64,000 nt of DNA from Fimenecus sp045595185 (GCA_045595185.1 JAZNZX010000056.1:54816-118815), one strand, 5' to 3'; positions 44,692-53,065 are shown, counted from the stretch's first letter. Numbers and translations: made by a program. Notes: generated by a model from the sequence alone, not told the origin.

Positions 44692-44720
44692 TTGACAAGT
44701 TGACAAAATTCTTATATAAT
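44692..44720 (+). promoter_or_regulatory. Promoter of rpmH
   Basis: TTGACA (44692-44697), 17-base spacer and TATAAT (44715-44720): a full consensus match. A second TTGACA (44700-44705) lies inside the spacer. GGAGGAG precedes the rpmH ATG. Confidence 0.85.
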
Positions 44721-44779
44721 GCCTACTTGCAGATATTTTTACAATGTGTGACTAAATTTTATGAAACGGAGGAGTAGTA

Positions 44780-44914
44780 ATGAAGAGAACTTATCAGCCA
44801 AAGAAACGTCATCGTAAGATGGAACATGGCTTCCGTAAGAGAATGTCTGACAGAAATGGCAGAAAGGTACTTGCTCGCAGAAGAGCAAAAGGCAGAAAGC
44901 AGTTGACATACTAA
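44780..44914 (+). CDS. rpmH: Ribosomal protein bL34
   Basis: A 44-residue very basic protein: MKRTYQPKKRHRKMEHGF, then RKRMSDRNGRKVLARRRAKG, ending KQLTY. This is the bL34 sequence of the large ribosomal subunit. GGAGGAG sits 5 bases before the ATG. It lies directly upstream of rnpA, as in nearly all bacteria. Confidence 0.97.
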   Translation: MKRTYQPKKRHRKMEHGFRKRMSDRNGRKVLARRRAKGRKQLTY

Positions 44915-44935
44915 TTTGTCGATTGGGTAAAAAAA

Positions 44936-45286
44936 TTGAAACAGACAGTAACAATTAAAAGCAACTGTGATTTCCGTAGAATATACGGCAAAGGTAAATC
45001 ATTTCAAGGTCCTGCACTGGTTTCTTATGTATTAAAAAACCGTGCGGGAATTTGTCGTATAGGAATAACAACATCAAAAAAGATTGGAAATGCTGTTGAA
45101 CGTAACAGGTCAAGACGAGTTATAAGAGCAGCATACAGTATGATTGAAGATAAGGTAGAAGGAAATTATGATATTGTTTTTGTGGCAAGAACAAAGACAA
45201 AATACATTAAAAGTACAAAACTTGCGGAAATGATGCTTTTACAATTGACACAAGCAGGAGTTATAAATGAAAAAGCTGATAATTAA
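44936..45286 (+). CDS. rnpA: Ribonuclease P protein component
   Basis: A 116-residue basic protein that binds the RNase P RNA to mature tRNA 5' ends. The RNR motif is present (ERNRSRRVIR, about 55-64) and the N-terminal CDFRRIYGKGKSF is typical. The start codon is TTG at 44936, with no strong ribosome binding site, 21 bases after rpmH. It overlaps yidD by 20 bases. Confidence 0.95.
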   Translation: MKQTVTIKSNCDFRRIYGKGKSFQGPALVSYVLKNRAGICRIGITTSKKIGNAVERNRSRRVIRAAYSMIEDKVEGNYDIVFVARTKTKYIKSTKLAEMMLLQLTQAGVINEKADN

Positions 45287-45503
45287 AGCAATCAGGTTTT
45301 ATCAAAGAAAAATATCTCCTTTATTTGGTCCTCGCTGTCGTTATTACCCCACCTGTTCACATTATGCTGTCGAAGCAGTTGAGAGATTTGGAGCATTTAA
45401 AGGCTCCATTCTTACTGTTTTAAGACTTTTACGGTGCAATCCTTTATTTCCAGGAGGGTATGACCCTGTTCCGGAGAAAAAGGAAAAAAGAAAAAAAGAC
45501 TAA
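45267..45503 (+). CDS. yidD: Membrane protein insertion efficiency factor YidD
   Basis: A 78-residue protein with the YidD core: FYQRKISPLFGPRCRYYPTC, SHYAVEAVERFGAFKG, then RLLRCNPLFPGGYDPVP. It is an amphipathic membrane-associated helper of YidC. The C-terminal 10 residues are mostly Lys and Glu. It overlaps rnpA by 20 bases in another frame, a common arrangement. Confidence 0.95.
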   Translation: MKKLIIKAIRFYQRKISPLFGPRCRYYPTCSHYAVEAVERFGAFKGSILTVLRLLRCNPLFPGGYDPVPEKKEKRKKD

Positions 45504-45533
45504 AAAGTGGTCCCTTAAATTTTGGAGGACAAA

Positions 45534-46487
45534 ATGGATTTTATCAGAGAAATATTTTCAATTCCTTTTGGTTATCTCATAGGATTTTTCTATGAACTTA
45601 GTGATAACTACATTTTATCATTGTTGCTAATGACAATCTGCGTTAAGCTTATTTTACTTCCGTCCTCGATAAAGCAACAAAAGGGTATGGTTAAGACCCA
45701 AAGAATGCAACCAAAATTAAAAAGAATAAAAGAAAAGTATGCCGGAAATCAGCAAAAAATCAATGAAGCAACACAGGAGCTTTATGCAAAAGAGGGTTAT
45801 TCATCAATGACCGGTGGTTGTTCAGGTATGCTTATTCAGTTCCCAATTATGATGGGTGTTTATTTTGTTAACTACAAAATTCTTGACTATGTTCTTAGAA
45901 TTCCGGAAGAAACACTCAATATAATCAAAGATGCAGTTCGTGCATTACCTGAAGAAACATTGGGAAAAGTATCAAATCTTGAATATCAGATTGAATTACT
46001 TGCAATTCAGCATTTTGATAAACTTGATTTAACAGGAGTACCTGCAGAAGTAATTAACAAGATTCAGGTATTTAAAGATAATTTTAATCTTTTTGGTATC
46101 GACCTTTCAAGAACACCTGACACAAAAATGGGTATGGATTTATTATGGCTCATTCCTATTCTTACAGGTGTAACATCACTTATGATGGGTGTTTATACAT
46201 GGCTTCGTCAGAAACAGACAAATCCTGAAATGGCAAAAAATCCGTCAATGGGTTGTATGTCACTTATGACACCTGCTATGAGTATTTATTTCTCATTCCT
46301 TTTCCCTGCAAGTGTTGGTGTGTATATCATCATTTCAAGCTTCCTTTCATTTATTCAGATGATTGTTACAAACAAAGTGATGTCACCAAAGAAATTACTT
46401 GCAAAACAGATGGTTGATGAAACAATTAACCGTAGAGCAAGAGAAAAAGTACTTAAAAATGTATCAGCAAAGAAAAACGAAGAATAA
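45534..46487 (+). CDS. yidC: Membrane protein insertase YidC/SpoIIIJ
   Basis: A 317-residue insertase with five membrane helices. LSLLLMTICVKLILLPSSIKQQKGM begins the hydrophilic groove, and the GGCSGMLIQFPIMMGVYF and SIYFSFLFPASVGVYIIIS segments are family hallmarks. No lipobox signal peptide is present, unlike SpoIIIJ of Bacillus. The start at 45534 follows GGAGG; a TTG 12 bases upstream overlaps that site. A soluble insert of about 60 residues (LRIPEETLNI... to RTPDTKMG) lies between helices 2 and 3. Confidence 0.93.
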   Translation: MDFIREIFSIPFGYLIGFFYELSDNYILSLLLMTICVKLILLPSSIKQQKGMVKTQRMQPKLKRIKEKYAGNQQKINEATQELYAKEGYSSMTGGCSGMLIQFPIMMGVYFVNYKILDYVLRIPEETLNIIKDAVRALPEETLGKVSNLEYQIELLAIQHFDKLDLTGVPAEVINKIQVFKDNFNLFGIDLSRTPDTKMGMDLLWLIPILTGVTSLMMGVYTWLRQKQTNPEMAKNPSMGCMSLMTPAMSIYFSFLFPASVGVYIIISSFLSFIQMIVTNKVMSPKKLLAKQMVDETINRRAREKVLKNVSAKKNEE

Positions 46488-46502
46488 CTGAGGTATAAAT
46501 AT

Positions 46503-47462
46503 ATGATTAAAGAGGCAATCGGAACCGGTAATACGGTTGACGAGGCAAAAGCCGCTGCTATGCTCGAATTGGGCTTAAGCGACTTTGATGAATTTACAGT
46601 TGAAGTTGTACAGACTCCAACAAAGAAGATTCTTGGTCTTTTCGGTGGTAATCCTGCAAAGGTAAAGGTTTCTGTTACAGTTCCTGACCCAAAACCTGAA
46701 AAGAAAGAAAAGAAATTTAACAAACCTGAGAAAAAACAGGAAAAGAAACCTGAAAAGAAGGTTGAAGCAAAAAAACAGGAAGTAAAAGAGCCTGTTAAAG
46801 AAGAAAAAAAGGCAGAAGAACCTGAATTAAAAGAAACAAATCTTTACGGAAAAACTGCCGAATACATTATTTCTATCGTAAAATCTCTCGGTATGGAAGA
46901 ATGTACAATTACAGAAAAATCAAATGAAGAAGAAATTTCTTTTGAGCTTGATTGCGGTGACGATTACGGTATTATTATCGGTAAGCGTGGCGAAACACTT
47001 GATGCAATTCAGTACCTCGCAAGAATGGTTGCAAATAAAGGTAACTCAAGCTATAAGAGAGTTTCAATCAATGTCGGCAATTACAGAGCAAAGAGAGAAG
47101 AAACACTTCGCATCCTTGCAAGAAAGACAGCATCAAAGGCTGTTCGTCAGGGCAGAAATATTTCACTTGAACCAATGAACCCATATGAAAGAAGAATTAT
47201 TCATACTGCTGTTCAGGAGGTTGAAGGTGCAACATCATATTCAATCGGTTCAAATCTTGACAGACGAGTTGTAATTGCTCCTGTTGAAGGTGCAAGAAAT
47301 AACGGCGGTAACCGTGGAAGAAACAACAGAAACGGTGGCAGACGAGAAAAGAAGGAAGCATATAAGCCTGAAATTTCTCCTGACAGAGCACCAAAGAGTG
47401 ATATTGACGGTTCAGCACTTTACGGAAAAGTAGAAATCCGTTCATTAAATACAGAAGAATAA
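46503..47462 (+). CDS. khpB: Jag/KhpB RNA-binding protein
   Basis: A 319-residue protein: Jag N-terminal domain (1-52, EAIGTGNTVDEAKAAAMLEL and KKILGLFGG), a Lys/Glu/Pro-rich linker (about 60-115), a KH domain (DDYGIIIGKRGETLDAIQYL) and an R3H domain (ARKTASKAVRQGR to NPYERRIIH). A Gly/Asn/Arg-rich tail follows, which is unusual in length. KhpB with KhpA binds many small RNAs and affects cell elongation. The gene name jag (SpoIIIJ-associated) is also used. GAGGT precedes the ATG. Confidence 0.93.
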   Translation: MIKEAIGTGNTVDEAKAAAMLELGLSDFDEFTVEVVQTPTKKILGLFGGNPAKVKVSVTVPDPKPEKKEKKFNKPEKKQEKKPEKKVEAKKQEVKEPVKEEKKAEEPELKETNLYGKTAEYIISIVKSLGMEECTITEKSNEEEISFELDCGDDYGIIIGKRGETLDAIQYLARMVANKGNSSYKRVSINVGNYRAKREETLRILARKTASKAVRQGRNISLEPMNPYERRIIHTAVQEVEGATSYSIGSNLDRRVVIAPVEGARNNGGNRGRNNRNGGRREKKEAYKPEISPDRAPKSDIDGSALYGKVEIRSLNTEE

Positions 47463-47471
47463 TTGATATGG

Positions 47472-47539
47472 TAGGGAAGCCTCCCTTGTCAAAGGGAGGG
47501 GGACCGCCGTATGGCGGTGGAGGGATTCATTCTCCACTG
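47472..47539. repeat. Palindromic repeat, family B, left half
   Basis: AAGCCTCCCTTGTCAAAGGG (stem CCTCCCTT/AAGGGAGG) followed by a second hairpin ACCGCC-GTAT-GGCGGT and GGAGGGA. The order matches the left half of the copy at 18465. It occupies the jag-mnmG junction, where mnmE lies in many relatives. Confidence 0.65.
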
Positions 47540-47564
47540 CTTTTTTATTAAAGGAACAGATATT

Positions 47565-49439
47565 ATGGAATATTTTGCAAAGGAATATGATATAGCAGTT
47601 ATTGGTGCAGGTCATGCGGGTATTGAAGCAGCATTGGCTTCGGCACGACTCGGTGCATCAACAGTTGTTTTCACCATAAATATGGATTGGGTCGGTAATC
47701 TTCCTTGTAATCCCTCAATCGGTGGCACATCAAAGGGACATCTTGTCCGTGAAATTGATGCTCTCGGTGGTGAAATGGGTAAGGCTGCTGATAAAAATTC
47801 TATACAGACAAGAATGCTCAATCGCGGTAAAGGTCCTGCGGTTCATTCTTTGCGTGCCCAGATTGACAGACGCGATTATTCCAAATATATGAAACATACC
47901 CTTGAATTACAAGAAAACCTCGATATGAAACAGGCTGAAATCGTTGATTTATATAAAGACGGTGACTTATTCTGCCTTAAAACACAGCTTGAAGCAATAT
48001 ATAAGGCAAAAGCAGTTATTATTGCCACAGGAACATTTTTAGGTGGCAGAATCTATATCGGTGATGTGTCTTATGAAAGTGGCCCTGACGGTATGTTTGC
48101 GGCAACTCGTCTTTCAGAAGCACTTTACAAAATGAATATTCCGTTAAGAAGATTTAAAACAGGTACTCCGTCACGAGTTAACAGACGCAGTGTCGATTTT
48201 ACTGAATTGGAAATTCAGGAAGGTGACGAACAGATAATTCCGTTTTCATATGAAACTGAAATATTACCTGAAAATAAGGAAGTTTGTCATATTACATATA
48301 CAAACGAAGAAACAAAGAGAATTATTCTTGAAAATATTCACCGTTCCCCTCTTTATTCGGGAAAAATCGAAGGTGTAGGCCCAAGATATTGTCCAAGCAT
48401 TGAAGACAAAATTGTTCGATTTGAAGAAAAAGAACGACATCAGCTTTTTATCGAGCCTTGCGGACTTGATACAGAAGAGCTTTATCTTCAGGGAATGTCA
48501 TCTTCACTTCCTGAAGATGTACAGTTAAAATTCTTAAAGAGTATCAAAGGTCTTGAGAATGTAGAGGTTATGCGAACAGCATATGCAATCGAATATGATT
48601 GTGTTGACCCGTTGGCACTCAAAGCATCTCTTGAATTTAACGATATTCCATACCTTTTCGGTGCAGGTCAGTTCAACGGTTCATCAGGATATGAAGAGGC
48701 AGCAGCACAAGGCCTTATTGCAGGTGTGAATGCAGTCCATAGGATTCAGGGAAAAGAACCGTTTATCCTTGACAGAGCAAGCTCATATATCGGAACTCTT
48801 ATTGATGACCTTGTTACAAAGGGTTGCTCCGACCCGTACAGAATGATGACCTCACGAAGTGAGTACAGACTTTTGCTTCGTCAGGACAATGCAGATATAA
48901 GACTTACTGATTACGGTTACGAAATCGGTCTTATTTCAGAAGAAAGATACGAAAAATTCAAAAATAAGCTTGAACTTATAAAACAAGAAAGAGAAAGAGT
49001 GGAATCTGTCACAATTCCACCGTCAGAAGCAATAAATGAAGTGCTTGTTTCACGTGAAACTGCACCGATGAAAACTGGTATAAGACTTTCAGAGCTTATT
49101 AAACGACCTCAGCTTGACTATGAGTGTCTGACACCATTTGACAAAACTCGACCTGAATTGCCTGCCGATGTGTTTGAGCAGGTTGAAATTGACCTTAAAT
49201 ATGAAGGCTACATCAAGCGTCAGCAAGCAAAGGTTAATGAAATGAGAAGACTCGAAGTTAAAAAAATCCCTGCTGACATTGACTATGACGATGTTTATTC
49301 ACTTCGACTTGAAGCAAGGGAAAAGCTTAAAAAGGTTAAACCCGAAAGCGTTGGACAAGCATCGCGAATAAGTGGTGTATCCCCTTCTGACATATCCGTT
49401 TTGCTTATACATCTTTCAAAAAATGAAAGCACAAAATAG
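47565..49439 (+). CDS. mnmG: tRNA uridine-5-carboxymethylaminomethyl modification enzyme MnmG
   Basis: A 624-residue FAD protein, partner of MnmE in modifying U34 of tRNA. The FAD site is IGAGHAGIEAALASARLG at the N-terminus; GNLPCNPSIGGTSKGHLVRE, GPRYCPSIEDK and LFGAGQFNGSSGYEEAA are conserved. AAAGGA precedes the ATG at 47565; an upstream in-frame start at 47511 lies inside a repeat and was rejected. A parS-like site is embedded near codon 495. Confidence 0.97.
   Translation: MEYFAKEYDIAVIGAGHAGIEAALASARLGASTVVFTINMDWVGNLPCNPSIGGTSKGHLVREIDALGGEMGKAADKNSIQTRMLNRGKGPAVHSLRAQIDRRDYSKYMKHTLELQENLDMKQAEIVDLYKDGDLFCLKTQLEAIYKAKAVIIATGTFLGGRIYIGDVSYESGPDGMFAATRLSEALYKMNIPLRRFKTGTPSRVNRRSVDFTELEIQEGDEQIIPFSYETEILPENKEVCHITYTNEETKRIILENIHRSPLYSGKIEGVGPRYCPSIEDKIVRFEEKERHQLFIEPCGLDTEELYLQGMSSSLPEDVQLKFLKSIKGLENVEVMRTAYAIEYDCVDPLALKASLEFNDIPYLFGAGQFNGSSGYEEAAAQGLIAGVNAVHRIQGKEPFILDRASSYIGTLIDDLVTKGCSDPYRMMTSRSEYRLLLRQDNADIRLTDYGYEIGLISEERYEKFKNKLELIKQERERVESVTIPPSEAINEVLVSRETAPMKTGIRLSELIKRPQLDYECLTPFDKTRPELPADVFEQVEIDLKYEGYIKRQQAKVNEMRRLEVKKIPADIDYDDVYSLRLEAREKLKKVKPESVGQASRISGVSPSDISVLLIHLSKNESTK
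49046..49061. promoter_or_regulatory. parS site inside mnmG
   Basis: TGTTTCACGTGAAACT matches the 16-base Bacillus-type parS palindrome at 15 positions. It is translated as part of mnmG and lies 3.2 kb upstream of parA, about 4.5 kb from the origin. Confidence 0.85.
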
Positions 49440-49440
49440 A

Positions 49441-49460
49441 CTCCCTTTGACAAGGGAGCC
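49441..49460. repeat. Palindromic repeat, family B, right-end fragment
   Basis: CTCCCTTTGACAAGGGAGCC matches the right arm of the copy at 18465-18587 (CTCCCTCGTCAGAGGGAGCC) at all but a few bases. It touches the mnmG stop codon, so mnmG is bracketed by the two halves of one repeat family. It can also fold as a short hairpin. Confidence 0.6.
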
Positions 49461-49482
49461 TGATAAGATATGAGGTTTATTT

Positions 49483-50196
49483 ATGTTAAATAAAGAATTA
49501 CTTTATAAGACAATAGAAAAATTTGAAATCAGTCTTGGTGATGAGGCTTTTTCCCGTCTTGATACATTCGCAGAAATGCTTATTGAAACAAACAAAAGCT
49601 TTAATCTTACTGCAATCAAAGAGCCTGATGATGTAACGGTAAAGCACTTTGCAGACTGCCTTTCTATATTCAAATATGTCAAAATCCCTGAAGGTGCAAA
49701 GATTATTGATGTTGGTACAGGTGCAGGCTTTCCCGGTCTCGTTTTGAAACTTGCAAGACCTGATATTCAAATGACATTTCTTGACAGTACAAAGAAAAGA
49801 CTAGGTTTTATTGAAAGCGTATTGAATGAATGTGGTGTTAAAGGCGAAATTGTTCATATGAGAGCCGAAGAAGCAGCACAGCTTTCAAAGTACAGGGAAA
49901 AATTTGATTTTTCAACTGCAAGAGCTGTTGCAGCCCTTCCTGTGCTTTCTGAGTATTGTCTTCCTTTTGTTAAGGTAGGCGGTAGCTTTGTTTCAATGAA
50001 ATCTGCCGATAGTAATGAAGAGCTTAACGAATCAAAAAAGGCAATTAGCATACTTGGCGGAAAAATTGAAGAAGATATTTTGTTTGATTTAGTCGATAAT
50101 ATGCCTCGCAGAATTGTGCGAGTAAGAAAAAATTCGCAAACACCGACAAAATATCCACGACCCTCTGCACAGATATCCAAAAAGCCATTAAAATAA
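49483..50196 (+). CDS. rsmG: 16S rRNA (guanine-527-N7) methyltransferase
   Basis: A 237-residue SAM-dependent methyltransferase (GidB). The SAM site is DVGTGAGFPGLVLKLARPD; FLDSTKKRLGFIESV and STARAVAALPVLSEYCLPFV are further family motifs. TGAGGT precedes the ATG. It lies 43 bases after mnmG, in the conserved mnmG-rsmG-noc order. Confidence 0.95.
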   Translation: MLNKELLYKTIEKFEISLGDEAFSRLDTFAEMLIETNKSFNLTAIKEPDDVTVKHFADCLSIFKYVKIPEGAKIIDVGTGAGFPGLVLKLARPDIQMTFLDSTKKRLGFIESVLNECGVKGEIVHMRAEEAAQLSKYREKFDFSTARAVAALPVLSEYCLPFVKVGGSFVSMKSADSNEELNESKKAISILGGKIEEDILFDLVDNMPRRIVRVRKNSQTPTKYPRPSAQISKKPLK

Positions 50197-50307
50197 GAAC
50201 GAAAACCCTTGATATTGCGTCGATTTTTGACGAACGGATTTTCTTTACATATAACCTCTGTGGTGCTATCATTTAGACAAGGACAAGCACTGCGGAGGTT
50301 TTATTTT

Positions 50308-51138
50308 ATGCGATTAAGAAGTTTTGAAAATAAAAAGACAGAAAATAAAATCCTCTTGATTCCCCAAGGTGATATTCTCCCAAATCCAAATCAACCAAGA
50401 AGAAGGTTCGATTACGATGAACTTGAGGGACTTGCTCAAAGTATCAGAGCAAACGGAATTTTACAACCATTGTTAGTGCGACAGCTTGACGATGGTAAAT
50501 ATGAGCTTGTTGCAGGAGAACGCCGACTCAGAGCAGCAAGATTGATTGGTCTTACTAAATTGCCGTGTATAGTTAACGAAATTTCTGAATCGGAATCCGC
50601 AGTGTTTGCTGTAATTGAGAATTTGCAAAGACAAAATCTTGATTTCTTTGAAGAAGCAGAAGCCATAGCATTACTTATGAGTGATTACAGATTGAGTCAG
50701 GAAGAGCTTTGTAAAAAGCTTGGAAAAGCACAATCAACCATCTCAAACAAGTTGCGACTTCTGAAATTAAGCGAAGAAATGAGATATAAGATTTCTCGTG
50801 CAGGGCTTACTGAACGACACGCAAGAACACTTTTATCCCTGACTGATGAGGTACAGAGAGCAAGAGCGTTATCAATTATCATTGACCGACATCTTACAGT
50901 CAGCGAAAGTGAATCGCTTGTTGAACAGATGCTTCGAAAACACGAAACACCGAAACGACAAATACTCAAAGGGTTTAAAGATATCAGAATTTTTATAAAT
51001 ACACTCAATAATGCCGTTGATACTATCCGTCGTGCAGGAATAGATGCCGACTCAATTAAAACGGAAACTGATGAATATGTTGAATATATTGTCAGAATTC
51101 CAAAGCTTGAAGACAGACCAATGGCAAGTAATGAATAA
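50308..51138 (+). CDS. noc: ParB-family nucleoid occlusion protein (Noc-like)
   Basis: A 276-residue ParB-family protein. N-terminal CTPase motifs NPNQPRRRFD and GERRLRAARLIGLTKLPC, a central helix-turn-helix (SQEELCKKLGKAQSTISNKL) and a dimerisation tail. Position right after rsmG and upstream of a second parB is that of noc in Bacillus, which blocks division over the nucleoid. GGAGG precedes the ATG at 50308; the upstream frame to 50209 has no matching ribosome binding site. Noc or a second ParB cannot be separated by sequence reading alone. Confidence 0.85.
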   Translation: MRLRSFENKKTENKILLIPQGDILPNPNQPRRRFDYDELEGLAQSIRANGILQPLLVRQLDDGKYELVAGERRLRAARLIGLTKLPCIVNEISESESAVFAVIENLQRQNLDFFEEAEAIALLMSDYRLSQEELCKKLGKAQSTISNKLRLLKLSEEMRYKISRAGLTERHARTLLSLTDEVQRARALSIIIDRHLTVSESESLVEQMLRKHETPKRQILKGFKDIRIFINTLNNAVDTIRRAGIDADSIKTETDEYVEYIVRIPKLEDRPMASNE

Positions 51139-51242
51139 CTATTTTGGTAAATTCACTTTTATCACCCCCGATATAAAGTGTTTTTATAATCGTGGCGAAA
51201 GCCACTCCATATCCTTCTCTTTCACACCCCACATCCACAGCG

Positions 51243-51272
51243 AAAGGCTTCTCATAAGAGGAGTCTTTTGCT
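51243..51272 (+). terminator. Likely terminator after noc
   Basis: An 11-bp stem with two G-T pairs, AAAGGCTTCTC (51243-51253) with GAGGAGTCTTT (51258-51268), 4-base loop. The following T run is interrupted (TGCTGTTTTTG). Confidence 0.6.
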
Positions 51273-51279
51273 GTTTTTG

Positions 51280-51308
51280 TTGAAAAAAGTCAGAATTTGT
51301 GATAATAT
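51280..51308 (+). promoter_or_regulatory. Promoter of the CAP-dockerin gene
   Basis: TTGAAA (51280-51285), 17-base spacer, TAATAT (51303-51308), 33 bases before the GTG start. Confidence 0.6.
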
Positions 51309-51341
51309 GATTTATACAAAAACTCAGATGTGGTGATTTAT

Positions 51342-52103
51342 GTGAAAAGAGTATTATCGATATTTTTAGCAATTGTTTTCGTAATAATGAATGCAGTATG
51401 TGTTTCGGCACAAGAAACAGTAAAAGGCGACTTTAACGGTGACGGTAAAGTATCGGCAACAGATGCAAGAGAGGTTCTTAAGGTTTCGGCAGGAATTAAA
51501 ACTGCAACGAAAGAAGAAATCTCAAATTGTGATATTGATGGTAACGGAAAATTATCGGCAGTTGATGCACGAAAAATATTAAGAGTCGTTGCCGGCCTTG
51601 AAAAATTTGAGCAAAACGACGAAGAAATGACAGAAACAAAAATGATTGCAATTATAGAAGAAGAGTTTTTACGACTTGTCAATGAAGAGCGAGTTCGCGT
51701 TGGTGCAAAGCCATTAGTAAAAAATGAAATACTTACCAAGGCTGCCATGGTACGAGCAGGAGAAAACATTACTTCCCTTTCTCATACAAGACCAAACGGA
51801 GAACCTTTCCATGATATTCTTTGTAATGAGTTTACATACGAGTATGAATGGGCAGGAGAAAATCTTGCTTATGTAATCACAGGACCTCATTCAAGTACAG
51901 ATTATTCATTTGCTTTTAACGAAAAAGCCCTGAAGGATTTAGCAAAAAAATACTTTGATATGTTTGCTGATGACGCACCACATTACAACCAGATGGTAGG
52001 CAAGCAATTTGAAGAAACAGGTGTCGGAATAGCTTTTTATAAAAACGAAAGCAAAAAGACAATAAAGGTTGTGTGCTGTAACCTTTTTGGCACACCAAAA
52101 TAA
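51342..52103 (+). CDS. Secreted CAP-domain protein with N-terminal dockerin
   Basis: A 253-residue secreted protein. Signal peptide with VLSIFLAIVFVIMNAVCVSA (residues 4-23), then a type I dockerin-like pair of calcium loops (DFNGDGKVSATDAREVL and DIDGNGKLSAVDARKIL, about 27-85), then a CAP/SCP domain (about 100-250: LVNEERVRVGAKPL, SHTRPNGEPFHDI, WAGENLAY, ETGVGIAF). The start is GTG at 51342, behind GGTGA; the nearby ATG runs into a stop. CAP proteins of Firmicutes often act at the cell wall or in sporulation, but function is unknown. It is inserted between noc and parA with its own promoter and terminator. Confidence 0.85.
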   Translation: MKRVLSIFLAIVFVIMNAVCVSAQETVKGDFNGDGKVSATDAREVLKVSAGIKTATKEEISNCDIDGNGKLSAVDARKILRVVAGLEKFEQNDEEMTETKMIAIIEEEFLRLVNEERVRVGAKPLVKNEILTKAAMVRAGENITSLSHTRPNGEPFHDILCNEFTYEYEWAGENLAYVITGPHSSTDYSFAFNEKALKDLAKKYFDMFADDAPHYNQMVGKQFEETGVGIAFYKNESKKTIKVVCCNLFGTPK

Positions 52104-52109
52104 AAATAT

Positions 52110-52149
52110 GGACATTCAGAGAGCTTGCAATCTGAATGTCCTTTTGTTT
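52110..52149 (+). terminator. Terminator of the CAP-dockerin gene
   Basis: A perfect 11-bp stem GGACATTCAGA (52110-52120) with TCTGAATGTCC (52131-52141), followed by TTTTGTTTC. The T run overlaps the first bases of the parS site at 52145. Confidence 0.85.
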
Positions 52150-52160
52150 CACGTGAAACA
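52145..52160. promoter_or_regulatory. parS centromere site
   Basis: TGTTTCACGTGAAACA, a perfect 16-base palindrome and exact match to the Bacillus parS consensus. It lies 129 bases upstream of parA. ParB loads here and spreads, with CTP, on flanking DNA (family knowledge). Confidence 0.97.
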
Positions 52161-52288
52161 ATTGTTATAAAATTGTAAAAAATCTGTATTTTCACTTTAA
52201 ATTTGAGAATTAATGTGATATACTTATGTAAAATTGGGTAAAAGGCATATAAAAAATGCGATTTTACTGTTTCGGAGTGAAAAAATCC

Positions 52289-53056
52289 TTGGCAAAAGTT
52301 ATTTCAATTATTAACCAAAAAGGCGGTGTAGGTAAAACTACAACTGCTGTAAGCCTTGCAGCTGCAGTAGGTGCAAAGGGTTATAAGGTGCTACTTGCAG
52401 ATATTGACCCACAGGGCAATTCAACAAGTGGTTTTGGCATAAATAAAAGAAAAATCGGATTTTCGTCTTATGATGTTCTTGTAAAAGACATAAATGCCAA
52501 TGATGCTGTTGTTAAGACGGACTTTAAGAATGTTGACATTATGCCTGCATATCTTAATCTTGCAGGGGCAGAAGTTGAGCTTATTGAATTGGACAAGCGC
52601 GAAAGCCGTCTTAAAATGGCTGTGGCTCAGCTTTACGATAAATATGATTATATTTTCTTTGATTGTCCACCATCTCTTGGTTTAATCACAATTAACGCTC
52701 TTACTGCATCGGACACATTCCTTGTGCCAGTACAGTGTGAGTTTTACGCACTTGAAGGACTTGCACAGCTTATGGCAACAGTTCGTCAGGTGAAAAGATT
52801 ATATAATCCTCATATTGAGCTTGAGGGCGTTTTACAGACAATGTATGACGGAAGACTCAACCTTACACAACAGGTTGTAACAGAAATTAAAAAGTTTTTC
52901 CCCAACAAGGTTTATAAAACAACAATTCCAAGAAATGTAAGACTTTCAGAGGCACCATCATTTGGTGAACCGATTATATATTATGACAAGAATTCTAAAG
53001 GTGCATTGGCGTATATGGAGTTTGCAGAAGAATTCTTATCACAGCAGAAACGATGA
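52289..53056 (+). CDS. parA: Chromosome partitioning ATPase ParA/Soj
   Basis: A 255-residue deviant Walker ATPase that drives origin segregation with ParB. QKGGVGKTTTAVSLAAA is at 9-25; DIDPQGNSTSGFG, FFDCPPSLGLITINAL and PRNVRLSEAPSFGEPI are all present. I place the start at TTG 52289 (MAKVISIINQ...), with CGGAG 11 bases upstream; a GTG at 52277 would add four residues. It lies 9 bases from parB. Confidence 0.95.
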   Translation: MAKVISIINQKGGVGKTTTAVSLAAAVGAKGYKVLLADIDPQGNSTSGFGINKRKIGFSSYDVLVKDINANDAVVKTDFKNVDIMPAYLNLAGAEVELIELDKRESRLKMAVAQLYDKYDYIFFDCPPSLGLITINALTASDTFLVPVQCEFYALEGLAQLMATVRQVKRLYNPHIELEGVLQTMYDGRLNLTQQVVTEIKKFFPNKVYKTTIPRNVRLSEAPSFGEPIIYYDKNSKGALAYMEFAEEFLSQQKR

Positions 53057-53065
53057 GGTGAGAAG

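Larger units (their letters stand above)
44345..44779. other. Candidate origin of replication (oriC) between dnaA and rpmH
   Basis: A 435-base gap with extreme AT richness from about 44490 to 44690 (long A and T runs, TATATATAATATATAG), suitable as an unwinding element. One TGTTGAAAA lies at 44625-44633, preceded by TGTTG. Divergent promoters for dnaA and rpmH bound it. Gene order (rnpA-rpmH-dnaA-dnaN-recF-gyrB) and divergent transcription also place the origin here. No perfect TTATCCACA was found. Confidence 0.8.

Noticed and set aside
47511..47564. An 18-residue N-terminal extension of MnmG
   Set aside because: It is encoded by the family B repeat and lies upstream of a good ribosome binding site and an ATG that matches the normal MnmG start.
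51916..52161. An 81-codon minus-strand reading frame starting in parS (MFHVKQ...)
   Set aside because: MFHVKQ is simply the translation of the parS palindrome; the rest is antisense to the CAP-dockerin gene.
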